Assembly (NCBI GenBank): GCA_902583295.1
Contig: CACHUY010000002.1
Span: 1 to 64,000 of the forward strand
Reading direction: 5' to 3'
From: an uncultured Pelagibacteraceae bacterium
GTDB taxonomy: Bacteria > Pseudomonadota > Alphaproteobacteria > Pelagibacterales > Pelagibacteraceae
DNA: 64,000 nucleotides
The notes under the pieces were generated by a model that saw nothing but the letters and a program-made list of their open reading frames with translations, searched no databases and was not told the origin of the DNA. The translations under genes were made by a program, and so were the position numbers. Shown here piece after piece: positions 27,201-35,953 of the stretch (positions are counted from its first letter, which is position 1; each line of letters begins with the position of its first letter).

Positions 27201-27237
27201 GTTTTATGATGAGAAAAATGAGAGGCTAAATGCTTAA
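24232..27237 (+). CDS. soxA: Sarcosine oxidase, alpha subunit
   Basis: This large subunit binds NAD+ and tetrahydrofolate and converts the sarcosine methyl group to methylene-tetrahydrofolate. The ORF track starts at 24208 inside soxD; the ATG at 24232 (MTQNLRVKSSEFID), one base after the soxD stop, is preferred and gives 1001 residues. Domains in order: an N-terminal ferredoxin-like segment (FDGKTYYGFKGDTLASALI), an NAD+ fold (DVLVVGAGISGILAAKNAA near residue 170), a second FAD/NAD-like part (ATGALERPLIF), and from about residue 640 the GcvT-like folate-binding domain (SAGILDASTLGKIDIQG, then RAEKGFIIVGQDTDGT). Confidence 0.96.
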   Translation: MTQNLRVKSSEFIDETNRISFKFDGKTYYGFKGDTLASALIANNIHLVGRSFKYHRPRGIMTSGSEEPNAIVQVNPSSNITEPNARATEIEIYEGLEASSQNCWPSVNFDIGGINNFLAPLFPSGFYYKTFMWPKSFWEKYEFFIRHSAGLGKSPATKDPDIYDHRNIHCDVLVVGAGISGILAAKNAAKNNFKTLLLDEKNELGGSTIFEANEDNKINNNLASEWLKKEINELKNIKNLEVKTRTSVAAYHQYNYLLARENLTDHLDKKDKKNKIRQRLLKIRAKKVILATGALERPLIFNNNDRPGIMLSSAIKKYSNFYGVVCGTKNIFFTNNDSAYESALSLYNKGIKVEAIIDIRENSDTKIIKKINDVGIKIYWSHTIVDTRGYKRISSISIMRLSNDGTSVTGSKISISCDCLGIAGGWTPAVHLYTQSGGKLTFDDERKIFIPKADTKEQISVGSCGGDFELDEIIRNLNYKLKNFLNINKTDFDSIALENDHETSKRNIWLLPSDQSIGKTKPFVDYQNDATAKDIKLALREGFRSIEHVKRYTTTGMGTDQGKLGNMHALGIIADTAGVKMGELGTTTFRPPYTPLTFGTIVGRNVGEFFDTFRRTPMNDWHIKNKAEFENVGQWKRSWYYPKEDETMHQAVQRESKAARQSAGILDASTLGKIDIQGSDASEFLNRVYTNAWSKLAIGKCRYGLMLNEDGMVYDDGVTTRLGENHYIMTTTTGGAANVLGKLEDYLQTEWPELDVYLTSVTDHFATASLCGPNSKKILNKIIPDLDLSDDNFPHMSFKEVLIDKIKCRIMRISFTGELSYEINAPASYGEAIWQKCIEAGKEFNITPYGTETMHLLRAEKGFIIVGQDTDGTMTPIDLQMDWIVSKKKYDFIGKRSLYRSDTMKEDRKQLVGLLTEDPNIVLEEGAQIVSELNQKPVEMLGHVTSSYFSPNLNKSIALAVVKGGKSMMGRKLFVPMENKNISVSVANTVFYDEKNERLNA

Positions 27238-27793
27238 TTATAAAACAGCAACAAATGAAGAAATTAACTACAATGGTGTCGTTGTTAAAGAAATTTCACC
27301 TACAATGAAATTAAATTTAAGAGGTAAAAAAAGAGAATTTTTTACTAATATAGGTAAAAATCTAAATATGCTTCTTCCAACAGAGGCTAATACCTCAACA
27401 ATCAGTGATAAATTAACCGCTATTTGGCTTAGCCCTGATGAATGGATGATAGTTACTAACGATGAGGTGAAAAAAGATACAAATGAATATGAATTAAATA
27501 AAATACTTTTTAATGATATATCAAAAGTAAATTTAGGTTCCGTAGTTGATGTTACAGATCAATTTGTTCAATTAGAAATCAAAGGGAAAAATATCTACGA
27601 AATATTTTCTGCAGGAAGTCCATTCAATTTCAATGAATTTAAAGATAAAAAAGGTTCATCTGTGCAAACAATTTTAAATCATATAGATGTTATAGTTCAC
27701 AATAAGGAAGATCAAATTGTTAATTTATTTGTAAGAAGGTCTTTTGCTCAACATCTTTGGTCCTGGATTAATGACAGTGCTTCAAGATTATAA
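27230..27793 (+). CDS. soxG: Sarcosine oxidase, gamma subunit
   Basis: This 187-residue subunit is the fourth member of heterotetrameric sarcosine oxidase and resembles the GcvT fold without binding a cofactor. Recognisable parts are TAIWLSPDEWMIV, VVDVTDQFVQLEIKG and the C-terminal RRSFAQHLWSWI. Its ATG overlaps the soxA stop by eight bases. Two bases after its stop the minus-strand nuclease gene ends, leaving no room for a terminator. Confidence 0.93.
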   Translation: MLNYKTATNEEINYNGVVVKEISPTMKLNLRGKKREFFTNIGKNLNMLLPTEANTSTISDKLTAIWLSPDEWMIVTNDEVKKDTNEYELNKILFNDISKVNLGSVVDVTDQFVQLEIKGKNIYEIFSAGSPFNFNEFKDKKGSSVQTILNHIDVIVHNKEDQIVNLFVRRSFAQHLWSWINDSASRL

Positions 27794-27795
27794 AT

Positions 27796-28323
27796 TTAAT
27801 TTTTTCTTCTAAAATCCCATGGCATTTCAAATTTGCCCTGCCAAATACCAAGTTTATTATTTTTTGCATTCATTTCATCTGTAATGTATTTTTTAGAATA
27901 CTTTCTATAAGCAACTGCATAACCGTTTGATACTAACCAAGAATTAAGATTTTGGTTTCTTTTATAACATTCTCCAATAAGCCTATTATATCTATCAACA
28001 TCCTTTATCTTACATTTTATAATTTGATTATTTATTTTTTTAGTTAATTTATTAGTAGAAACTTGTCCACATAAGTAGCTCTTGGTGAACGAAAAAAAAC
28101 TAATTGTTAGGTAAGGCTTTTTACATGTTTGTTTTTTTTCTGGAGCATCTATCCCATGTAACCTAATTTTTTTATTACTTATTTTAATTGTATCTCCATC
28201 AATAATTTTTGCAAAACCAGTAATTTCCTTAATTTCTTCTGACATAACATCATTGTAAGTAAATATAAAAACAACTAAACAAATAATAATCATTATTAAA
28301 ACTTTTTTTTTGGTAAAAAACAT
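27796..28323 (-). CDS. Thermonuclease-family (SNase) nuclease, membrane-anchored or secreted
   Basis: The 175-residue protein has an N-terminal hydrophobic segment (VLIMIIICLVVFIFTYNDVMS) that could be a signal peptide or anchor, followed by a staphylococcal nuclease fold. Active-site residues are visible: DGDTIKI (Asp), RLHGIDAPEKKQ (Arg, Asp, Glu) and the second arginine in VDRYNRLIGE. The C terminus is NNKLGIWQGKFEMPW, as in bacterial homologues. It could scavenge extracellular nucleic acid or act in the periplasm. The gene is downstream of the MATE transporter, 21 bases away. Confidence 0.88.
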   Translation of the reverse strand: MFFTKKKVLIMIIICLVVFIFTYNDVMSEEIKEITGFAKIIDGDTIKISNKKIRLHGIDAPEKKQTCKKPYLTISFFSFTKSYLCGQVSTNKLTKKINNQIIKCKIKDVDRYNRLIGECYKRNQNLNSWLVSNGYAVAYRKYSKKYITDEMNAKNNKLGIWQGKFEMPWDFRRKN

Positions 28324-28344
28324 CTTTAAGTAATTTAGATCAAA

Positions 28345-29682
28345 TTATGTGGTGACTAATTTATTTTTTATATAATATTTAACGTAAAAAAATAAAATAA
28401 TAGATATTGACCATTGAAATGTGGCCCAAATATAAAAAAATGTTTTAAAATCTGCGTTAATATATCTGGCAATATGAAATGACAATATGGGTACTATAAC
28501 GTTTCTTATAATATTATTTAACATGGCTTTTTCTGATTTTTTTAAAGCCATAAAAAAGCCATTTGAAAGAAAGAAAATTGGATATGCTGGTAAGATGAAG
28601 GCTGATATTTTTAAGTACATAGAACCATATGCGATTACTTCAGAATTAGAGGAGAAGAATTTTGGAACGATGTCAGCACTTAAATATACAAGAACACCTG
28701 AGAATAACATTAAATACAAACCGTATTTTACTGATGTAAAATATGATTGTTCAACTCGCTTATAATATTTAGCTCCAATATTTTGAGCAATTATAGAAAT
28801 AATTGCTGTATTTATTCCTAAAATAGGAAGTAAAACAACCTGTTCAATTCTAGTTGCAGACCCATAACCTGCTACTGCATATTCGCTAGAAAAACCAACA
28901 TAAGTAAAAACAATAGCAGCAGCCACTGAGTATCCTAAAATAGCAACTGTTATTGGCATAGATTGAAAGAAAATATTTTTTAGAAAAAAATATTTTACTT
29001 TAAAATAACTAAAATTAATTTTCTTTATTCTTTCATTAGTTAGAATTTTTCTAAGTACAATTAAAAGAGAAACAAATTGCGCAATTAGTGTTGCTACACC
29101 AATTCCTGATATTCCTAAAGCTGGTATAAATAAAAAACCAAAAATAAAAATAGGATTTAAGATTATATTCAGGAGAAAAGATAAAATTAAAGCATTTCTA
29201 TATGTTACTGTGTCTCCTTCTGCGTGTAAAAAAGAATTTAGTGCTACAACTAAAATAAACAATATTGTACCCAAGAAAATTATATTTATATATTTAAGAC
29301 CCAGACTGGTGACCTCTGTCGTTGAATTCATTAATAGAAATACTTTTTCACCAAATGTAAAACCAAGTATTGATACGATTAACGAAATAATTATTGCATA
29401 GAAAATAACGTTTACAAAATATTCTAAAACATTTTTTTCATTTTTCTCTCCAATACTGCTACCAATCAAAGATGTGCCAGCTACTGTAACACCAATAGAT
29501 GTGGCAATTATTATAAAGAAAATTGGAAATGACTTACTTAAAGCAGAAAGCGCTTCAGGAGATATTTTTCCAGCATAAAAGGTATCAACTATTGTGTACA
29601 GAGTTTGAAAAAGCGTTCCTATACTAGCTGGTATTGCAAGCTTTCTGACTAAAGTTGAAACATCATCTTTTAATAAATTCAT
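28345..29682 (-). CDS. MATE-family multidrug/cation antiporter
   Basis: A 445-residue membrane protein with about 12 hydrophobic helices and the MATE pattern: LAIPASIGTLFQTLYTIVDTFYAG at the start, LSALSKSFPIFF, and, after the pseudo-repeat, QSMPITVAILGYSVAAAIVFTYVG and IGINTAIISIIAQNIGAK-like LGINTAIISIIAQNIGAKY. MATE proteins export cationic compounds using H+ or Na+. The substrate cannot be told from sequence. It starts 18 bases downstream of trhO. Confidence 0.9.
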   Translation of the reverse strand: MNLLKDDVSTLVRKLAIPASIGTLFQTLYTIVDTFYAGKISPEALSALSKSFPIFFIIIATSIGVTVAGTSLIGSSIGEKNEKNVLEYFVNVIFYAIIISLIVSILGFTFGEKVFLLMNSTTEVTSLGLKYINIIFLGTILFILVVALNSFLHAEGDTVTYRNALILSFLLNIILNPIFIFGFLFIPALGISGIGVATLIAQFVSLLIVLRKILTNERIKKINFSYFKVKYFFLKNIFFQSMPITVAILGYSVAAAIVFTYVGFSSEYAVAGYGSATRIEQVVLLPILGINTAIISIIAQNIGAKYYKRVEQSYFTSVKYGLYLMLFSGVLVYLSADIVPKFFSSNSEVIAYGSMYLKISAFILPAYPIFFLSNGFFMALKKSEKAMLNNIIRNVIVPILSFHIARYINADFKTFFYIWATFQWSISIILFFYVKYYIKNKLVTT

Positions 29683-29700
29683 CTAGTTTGTTAAATGTTA

Positions 29701-30606
29701 TTAATATTCTTTTTGGAAGATATGTCTTTTTCCAACTTTTTTAGCAAGGTTAATTTGCTTTTGTCTCATTCTAAATCTTGTTTTTTGTTGATCTGTTAAT
29801 TTATCGTGACAATTTGGACATGAAACGCCTTCCTCATATTTTTTTGAATTTTTAACCTGTGGAGAAATTGGTTTTCTGCAACCACTACAAATTGAATAAG
29901 AACCAGATTTTAGACCATGTTTTAAACTAACTCTGTTATCAAAAACAAAACATTCACCTTCCCATAAACTTTTTTTTTGATTAGTTTTTTTTAAATAATT
30001 TAAAATCCCACCTTTTAATTGATATACGTTACTAAAGCCTTTTTTTTCTAAATAGACGGCAGCTTTCTCACATCGAATACCACCGGTACAAAACATTGCT
30101 ATAGGCTTATTTTTTTTAAGTTTTTTTAAATATTTTGGAAAATCTCTAAAATTATCAATATTTGGATTTGTAGAACCTTTAAAAGTACCAACATCATATT
30201 CAAATGGTTTTCTGGCATCAATAACAAGTGTTTTTTTATTCCTTATTAATTTATTCCATTTGTTTGGGTCAACATGACTGTCTTTTTTTTTGATCATTTG
30301 ACTAAGTTTTAAGTTCATAGGAACAACCTCAGTCTTAATTTTTACTCTAGGTTTATGAAACGGTTGAAACAAACTTTTTGATTTATTGAAACTATTAAAA
30401 TCTTTAAATTTTAAAATTTTTTTTAACTTATTAATAGTAGTTTTAATATCTGGTCCTTTACCAGATATAGTACCATTTACACCTTCTTTTGAAATTATTA
30501 CTGTTCCTCGAATATTATTTTTTATTAAAACTTCATTTATCAATCTCTTATTTTTTTTTAAATACTTGATATTTAAAAACCTATAGAAACCAAATACTTC
30601 GTACAT
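29701..30606 (-). CDS. trhO: tRNA uridine(34) hydroxylase TrhO (YceA family, rhodanese fold)
   Basis: TrhO hydroxylates uridine 34 of certain tRNAs. The 301-residue protein has an N-terminal acylphosphatase-like domain (GTVIISKEGVNGTISG), a rhodanese domain from about residue 125 (TLVIDARKPFEYDVGTFKGS) with the catalytic cysteine in MFCTGGIRCEKAA, and a C-terminal zinc-like segment with CSGCRKP and CPNCH. The order and length match the family. Its ATG shares a base with the upstream methyltransferase stop. Confidence 0.93.
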   Translation of the reverse strand: MYEVFGFYRFLNIKYLKKNKRLINEVLIKNNIRGTVIISKEGVNGTISGKGPDIKTTINKLKKILKFKDFNSFNKSKSLFQPFHKPRVKIKTEVVPMNLKLSQMIKKKDSHVDPNKWNKLIRNKKTLVIDARKPFEYDVGTFKGSTNPNIDNFRDFPKYLKKLKKNKPIAMFCTGGIRCEKAAVYLEKKGFSNVYQLKGGILNYLKKTNQKKSLWEGECFVFDNRVSLKHGLKSGSYSICSGCRKPISPQVKNSKKYEEGVSCPNCHDKLTDQQKTRFRMRQKQINLAKKVGKRHIFQKEY

Positions 30607-31253
30607 TACAATTTCCTACATATAGTCATTCCATCCCCTAGAGGAATTATGGTTTTCTCTACTCTTTTATCGTTAGAGACAAATTCGTTGAAGTTTTTAA
30701 TGGTTTTAGTAATTTTGTCATATTCGTTTTTCTTTGCCACTTCTCCATACCAAAGGACATTATCAATTATAATGAAGCCACTTGTCTCAAGCAAACTCAA
30801 TGATCTTTCATAATATTCTTTATAGTTTCCTTTATCGGCATCTATGAATATAAGTTCAAATTTCTCTTTAATTTCGTCTAAACTCTCTAGAGCTGGTTTA
30901 ATTAATGTTGTAATTTTATGATCTTGTTTTGCTTTTTTAAAAAAATTAATTGCAACTTTATTTGTTTGCTCATTTTTATCTAATGCAAGTATTTTACCAT
31001 CATCAGGTAATGCTAGTGACATAGATAAAGTACTTAAACCTGTAAATGTGCCGATTTCTAATACTTTTTTTATGTTAGAAACTTTAATAATTAAATGAAG
31101 AAACTGGGTTTGTGAAATTGATATCTGCATTCTTTTTATGTCACCAAGTGATGTATTGTACTCAATTATTTCTTTTTGGACTGGGTGAAGATTACGTCCA
31201 TGTTCTAAAATATAATCTTGCAGCTCTTGTGTAATATTAAGGTCTGAACCCAT
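30606..31253 (-). CDS. Class I SAM-dependent O-methyltransferase (CCoAOMT-like)
   Basis: This 215-residue protein has the O-methyltransferase family 3 layout: MQISISQTQFLHLIIK before the SAM motif VLEIGTFTGLSTLSMSLALP, then ILALDKNE, the metal-binding LIFIDADKGNYKEYYE, and IIIDNVLWYGEV. The Asp residues that hold a divalent cation are kept. Substrate is unknown; bacterial members methylate catechols or tRNA (TrmR-like). It starts five bases downstream of gatB. Confidence 0.88.
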   Translation of the reverse strand: MGSDLNITQELQDYILEHGRNLHPVQKEIIEYNTSLGDIKRMQISISQTQFLHLIIKVSNIKKVLEIGTFTGLSTLSMSLALPDDGKILALDKNEQTNKVAINFFKKAKQDHKITTLIKPALESLDEIKEKFELIFIDADKGNYKEYYERSLSLLETSGFIIIDNVLWYGEVAKKNEYDKITKTIKNFNEFVSNDKRVEKTIIPLGDGMTICRKL

Positions 31254-31258
31254 AAACT

Positions 31259-32722
31259 TTAAAGTTTCTTCTTTAAAATCTCATTTACTAATTGAGGGTT
31301 GGCTTTTCCACCTGATACTTTCATTACTTGTCCAACAAAAAAACCAAATAATTTTACTTTACCTGATTTGTATTCAGTGGCTTTTTCTCGGTTATCATCA
31401 ATAACTTTATCAATTAGTGCTTCTAGAGCTTTAGGATCACTTTCTTGTTTTAATCCTTTTTCTTCAACTATTTTTTTTGGGTCTTTGTCCTCCTCCAGCA
31501 TGTGTTCAAAAACAGTTTTAGCTATTTTCCCAGAAATAGTTCCATCTTTAATTAAATTTATTAATTTTGATAAATTACCTGCACTTATTGGGCTTTCAAT
31601 AATTTCTAAATTCTTTTCGTTTAAAGCAGCAAACAATTCACCAATTATCCAGTTAGTAGCAAGTTTCACATCTGATTTTTTTATTACATTTTCAAAATAA
31701 TTAGAGGTTTCATTATCTGAAACTAAAATGGTTGCCTCATAAGGAGATAGTTTGAATTTTTCAATAAATCTTTTTTTCTTTTCATCAGGTAACTCTGGAA
31801 TTTCTAATTGTAACTTTTCTATAAAATCATCTGAAACTTCTAGAGGCAAAAGATCTGGATCAGGAAAATATCTATAGTCATGTGCATCTTCTTTTGATCG
31901 CATTGATCTTGTCTCATTTTTTTTAGTATCAAAAAGTCTAGTCTCTTGATCAATAGATTGACCATCTTCGATGAGATCTACTTGTCTATTAGCTTCGTAT
32001 TCAATAGCCATTTGCATAAATTTTATTGAGTTTACATTTTTAATTTCACATCTAGTTCCAAATTCTTTTGTGCCTTTTTTTCTCACAGAAACATTCACAT
32101 CAGCTCTTAATGAACCCTCTTGCATATTCCCATCACACGTTCCTAGGTATCTCATTATTGATCTTAATTTTTTTACATAAGCATTCACTTCATATGGTGA
32201 TCTTAAATCTGGTTTACTAACAATTTCCATTAAGGCAACACCTGATCTATTAAGATCAACAAATGTATTTTTTGGATCTAAATCATGTATGCTTTTACCC
32301 GCGTCTTGCTCTAAGTGTAATCTTTCAATACCAACTTCTTTTTGACCATCCGGCATATCTAATATAACTTTACCTTCACCAACAATTGGATCTTTAAATT
32401 GAGATATTTGATATCCTTGAGGTAGATCTGCATAAAAGTAATTTTTTCTATCAAAAACAGATCGTTTATTTATTTTGGCTTTTAATCCTATGCCGGTTTT
32501 TATTGCTTGTTTTACACAATACTCATTTATAACTGGCAGCATACCTGGTAAAGCAGCATCTACTAAACTTACCTGAGTATTGGGTTCTGCACCAAATTTA
32601 GTTGATGATGTTGAAAATAACTTTGATTCTGAAGTGACTTGAGCATGAACCTCTAAGCCTATAACAACTTCATATTGATTATCTTTTCTATTGATTAGAT
32701 ACTCTGATTTATCTTTACTCAT
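31259..32722 (-). CDS. gatB: Aspartyl/glutamyl-tRNA amidotransferase subunit B
   Basis: GatB is the kinase and tRNA-binding subunit of the GatCAB complex, which amidates misacylated Glu-tRNA(Gln) or Asp-tRNA(Asn). The sequence has [45 protein letters not shown], and [11 protein letters not shown], with the YqeY-like C-terminal domain from about residue 330. The ORF track starts at a TTG at 32734; the ATG at 32722 overlapping the gatA stop by four bases (ATGA) is the better start, giving 487 residues. Confidence 0.96.
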   Translation of the reverse strand: MSKDKSEYLINRKDNQYEVVIGLEVHAQVTSESKLFSTSSTKFGAEPNTQVSLVDAALPGMLPVINEYCVKQAIKTGIGLKAKINKRSVFDRKNYFYADLPQGYQISQFKDPIVGEGKVILDMPDGQKEVGIERLHLEQDAGKSIHDLDPKNTFVDLNRSGVALMEIVSKPDLRSPYEVNAYVKKLRSIMRYLGTCDGNMQEGSLRADVNVSVRKKGTKEFGTRCEIKNVNSIKFMQMAIEYEANRQVDLIEDGQSIDQETRLFDTKKNETRSMRSKEDAHDYRYFPDPDLLPLEVSDDFIEKLQLEIPELPDEKKKRFIEKFKLSPYEATILVSDNETSNYFENVIKKSDVKLATNWIIGELFAALNEKNLEIIESPISAGNLSKLINLIKDGTISGKIAKTVFEHMLEEDKDPKKIVEEKGLKQESDPKALEALIDKVIDDNREKATEYKSGKVKLFGFFVGQVMKVSGGKANPQLVNEILKKKL

Positions 32723-34176
32723 TTTATCCACCAATCAGTAATTTTATTTTTAAAATTAATCTTTTCTTCCATTGCATATGCGATGTTTAATAAATTTTGT
32801 TCATCAAATGCTTTTCCAATTATTTGTAGTCCTAAAGGATAACCTTTTGCATCATGACCAGCAGGTATCGAAATTCCAGGCAAACCTGCCAAATTTACTG
32901 GAACTGTAAAAATATCGTTTAAATACATCGAAACAGGATCATTTGTCTTTTCACCTATTTTGAACGCTGAACTCGGAGTTGATGGAGTTAATATAGCATC
33001 AACTTTTTTATAAGCTTCATCAAAATCATTTTTAATAAGCTTTCTTACTTTTTGAGCCTTAAGATAATAAGCATCATAATATCCTGAAGACAAAACATAC
33101 GTACCAATCATTATTCTTCTTTGAACTTCTGCTCCAAAACCTTCAGATCTAGTTTTTTCATACATGTCTATTAGATTTTCTCCATCAGCTCTAAATCCAT
33201 ATTTAACACCATCATATCTTGCAAGGTTAGATGAAGCTTCGGCAGGTGCTACAATATAATATGTAGGTAAAGCGTAATTGGTATGAGGCAGAGAAATATC
33301 TAAAATTTCTGTACCACAGTCTTTTACATATTCAATTCCTTTTTTCCAAAGGTCTTCTATTTCTTTAGGCATACCATCTATTCTATATTCTTTAGGAATA
33401 CCTATTTTCTTTCCTTTGATATTATTGGTTAATTCTTTGCTGTAATTGTTTCTTTTAAAATCAATAGAAGTAGAGTCTTTTTCATCATAAGAACTAATGA
33501 CTTCGTTTAATAAAGCACAATCTTTAACATTTTGAGCCATTGGTCCTGCTTGATCTAAAGAAGACGCAAATGCTACAATACCATATCTAGAACAACTCCC
33601 ATAAGTTGGCTTTAACCCTACAGTCCCTGTAAAAGATGCAGGTTGTCTAATTGAACCACCAGTGTCTGTACCTATAGTGATTGGTGTTAATTGTGCTGCA
33701 ACAGCTGAAGAGGAACCACCAGAAGAACCTCCAGGCACTAAATCTTTATCTATTGGATTTTGTACATTTCCAAAAAAACTTGTTTCATTTGATGATCCCA
33801 TTGCAAACTCATCACAATTTAATTTTCCAAGAAGAATAGCTCCCTCATTCCAAATATTTTGAGTAACTGTGGACTCATAAGTTGGAATAAAATTATTCAA
33901 CATTTTACTCCCTGCAGTAGTTTTAACATTTTTTGTACAAAATAGATCTTTAACAGCCATTGGTATACCAGGTAATTTTAAATCTAAATTAGGGTTTTCA
34001 TCAAACTTTTTAGCTTTATCAATTGCAGCTGAAAAGTCTTCTGTTACATAGGCATTTAACTTTTTGGATTTTTCAGACCTTTCTACAAATGCTTTTGTGA
34101 CTTCAGTAGATGAAAGTTTTTTATCTTTAATATTTTTAATTAATTCTGAAAGTGATTGTTTTGTAATTTCAGACAT
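32719..34176 (-). CDS. gatA: Glutamyl-tRNA(Gln) amidotransferase subunit A
   Basis: GatA is the amidase that releases ammonia from glutamine for the GatB reaction. At 485 residues it is full length. The Ser-cisSer-Lys triad is visible: lysine in [10 protein letters not shown], and the two serines in [14 protein letters not shown] and [13 protein letters not shown]. It is the middle gene of gatC-gatA-gatB, with its start at the gatC stop. The full complex suggests glutaminyl- and/or asparaginyl-tRNA is made by transamidation. Confidence 0.97.
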   Translation of the reverse strand: MSEITKQSLSELIKNIKDKKLSSTEVTKAFVERSEKSKKLNAYVTEDFSAAIDKAKKFDENPNLDLKLPGIPMAVKDLFCTKNVKTTAGSKMLNNFIPTYESTVTQNIWNEGAILLGKLNCDEFAMGSSNETSFFGNVQNPIDKDLVPGGSSGGSSSAVAAQLTPITIGTDTGGSIRQPASFTGTVGLKPTYGSCSRYGIVAFASSLDQAGPMAQNVKDCALLNEVISSYDEKDSTSIDFKRNNYSKELTNNIKGKKIGIPKEYRIDGMPKEIEDLWKKGIEYVKDCGTEILDISLPHTNYALPTYYIVAPAEASSNLARYDGVKYGFRADGENLIDMYEKTRSEGFGAEVQRRIMIGTYVLSSGYYDAYYLKAQKVRKLIKNDFDEAYKKVDAILTPSTPSSAFKIGEKTNDPVSMYLNDIFTVPVNLAGLPGISIPAGHDAKGYPLGLQIIGKAFDEQNLLNIAYAMEEKINFKNKITDWWIK

Positions 34177-34463
34177 TATTCAACCACCTTTGGCACAACA
34201 AAATAATCCTCATTTTCCTGAGGAGAATTTTTAATTATTTGATCTCTTAAATTTTTGCTTTTTACCTTATCATCTCTTAACTTTAATGTTGTTTCTGCAA
34301 CCGAAGTTAAAGGTTGAACATTATCTGTCTTTAATTCATTAAGTTTTTCAATAAATTCAAAAATTGAATTTAAATCTCCTGCCAGTTTCTCTACTTTTTT
34401 TTCATCAACAGAAATTCTTGATAATTTTGATATGTGCTTTATTGTTTTAAGATCGATACTCAT
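34176..34463 (-). CDS. gatC: Glutamyl-tRNA(Gln) amidotransferase subunit C
   Basis: GatC is the small subunit that holds GatA and GatB together. The sequence reads [27 protein letters not shown] and ends [24 protein letters not shown], with the usual family tail FVVPKVVE. The ORF track starts 30 bases earlier, at 34493. The ATG at 34463 gives the typical start and a normal length of 95 residues. It is divergent from ruvX across 50 bases. Confidence 0.95.
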   Translation of the reverse strand: MSIDLKTIKHISKLSRISVDEKKVEKLAGDLNSIFEFIEKLNELKTDNVQPLTSVAETTLKLRDDKVKSKNLRDQIIKNSPQENEDYFVVPKVVE

Positions 34464-34513
34464 ATGATAATTAAATATGTTGCAAACTATCACTTAAGTC
34501 TAAATTATACAAT

Positions 34514-34969
34514 ATGATCACTATAGAAGAGTTTAAAAAAAAACAGTCAGAAACATGTAGATTAATTGGTCTAGATCTTGGCTCTAAAAGAATTGGTGTT
34601 TCAATCTGTGATGAAAAACAATCTATAGCTACACCATTAAAAACATTAAATAAAACTAGTGCGGATAATTTAATCAGTGAATTAAAAATGATTATTGAGG
34701 AAAATAGTATTAAGGGAATTATAATAGGATATCCTATTAATATGGATGGAACTTTAGGCAGATCTGCCCAGTCTGTTCATGATGTCTCTAACAATCTAGA
34801 TAAGAAATTAGATATTGATGTTTGTTTATGGGATGAAAGACTCTCAACGGTAGGTGCATTCAATTTATCTAGTCAATTGGATATAAATGTAACTAAAAGA
34901 GAAAAAAATATAGATCAGAATGCTGCTGCATTCATACTTCAAGGAGCAATAGATTTTTTAAATAATTAA
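34514..34969 (+). CDS. ruvX: Putative pre-16S rRNA nuclease YqgF (RuvX)
   Basis: YqgF is an RNase H-fold protein implicated in 16S rRNA 5' maturation. The 151-residue protein has RLIGLDLGSKRIGVSICD near the start, GIIIGYPINMDGT in the middle, LWDERLSTVGA and an acidic IDQNAAAFILQGAIDF at the end, all family hallmarks. It is first in a plus-strand run with pyrB, pyrC', plsY and topA. Confidence 0.94.
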   Translation: MITIEEFKKKQSETCRLIGLDLGSKRIGVSICDEKQSIATPLKTLNKTSADNLISELKMIIEENSIKGIIIGYPINMDGTLGRSAQSVHDVSNNLDKKLDIDVCLWDERLSTVGAFNLSSQLDINVTKREKNIDQNAAAFILQGAIDFLNN

Positions 34970-35011
34970 TGCTTGCCAACTAACTGTATTATAGTTATAG
35001 AGTTAATTTTA

Positions 35012-35953
35012 ATGGCATCTAAAACCAATAAAGCTATTAAAATTTCTCAAAAACATTTGTTAGGTATTCAAGATTTGTCAGTTAGTGACATAAATACTAT
35101 TCTTGATGAAGCTCAAACCTTTATAAAAGTAAATCGAAGTAAGAATAAAAAAATTGACGTTTTAAGAGGCAAAACTCAAATAAACCTCTTTTTTGAACCG
35201 TCAACTAGAACTCAAAGCTCATTTGAATTAGCAGGAAAAAGATTAGGAGCTGATGTGATGTCAATGAACATGGGTAATTCAGCAATTAAAAAAGGTGAAA
35301 CACTAATTGACACTGCTATGACTTTAAATGCAATGCATCCAGATATCATAGTGATTAGACATCAAGACTCAGGAGCTTGCAATCTTCTTTCACAAAAAGT
35401 TAATTGTGTAGTGTTAAATGCTGGGGATGGGCGCAGAGAACATCCTACCCAAGCGTTACTAGATGCGCTAACAATAATTAATCGAAAAGATAAAATCCAA
35501 GGATTAAAAATTGCAATATGTGGAGATATTTTGCATTCACGTGTGGCTAGATCAAATATTTACTTATTAACTATGCTTGGAGCTGAGGTAAATATAGTTG
35601 CTCCTACGAATTTAATGCCAAAAGAAATAGAAAAATTTGGGGTTAATACTTTTACTGATATGAAAAAAGGACTGAAAGATTGTGACATTGTAATGATGTT
35701 GAGATTGCAAAATGAGAGAATGGCCAGTTCTTTCTTGTCATCAAATAGAGAATATTATGAATACTATGGTTTAACACCAGACAAATTAGATCATGCAAAA
35801 TCTGATGCACTTATTATGCATCCAGGTCCAATGAACAGGGGTATCGAAATTGATACCAGGTTAGCTGATGATATCAACAAGAGTGTTATTAAGGAACAGG
35901 TTGAACTTGGTGTTGCTGTAAGAATGGCGTGTTTAAAAATATTTTGTGAATAA
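35012..35953 (+). CDS. pyrB: Aspartate carbamoyltransferase catalytic subunit
   Basis: PyrB makes carbamoyl aspartate in pyrimidine synthesis. The protein has the carbamoyl phosphate loop [16 protein letters not shown], the aspartate-binding [15 protein letters not shown], and [12 protein letters not shown]. The ORF track starts at a TTG at 34973; the ATG at 35012 ([19 protein letters not shown]) gives the family's usual 313 residues. Its stop is directly followed by the pyrC homologue. In related bacteria this pairing makes a non-allosteric PyrB-PyrC' complex. Confidence 0.96.
   Translation: MASKTNKAIKISQKHLLGIQDLSVSDINTILDEAQTFIKVNRSKNKKIDVLRGKTQINLFFEPSTRTQSSFELAGKRLGADVMSMNMGNSAIKKGETLIDTAMTLNAMHPDIIVIRHQDSGACNLLSQKVNCVVLNAGDGRREHPTQALLDALTIINRKDKIQGLKIAICGDILHSRVARSNIYLLTMLGAEVNIVAPTNLMPKEIEKFGVNTFTDMKKGLKDCDIVMMLRLQNERMASSFLSSNREYYEYYGLTPDKLDHAKSDALIMHPGPMNRGIEIDTRLADDINKSVIKEQVELGVAVRMACLKIFCE

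Noticed and set aside
34973-35011. Upstream TTG start for pyrB given in the ORF track
   Set aside because: The ATG at 35012 gives the family length and start; the extra 13 residues are not conserved.
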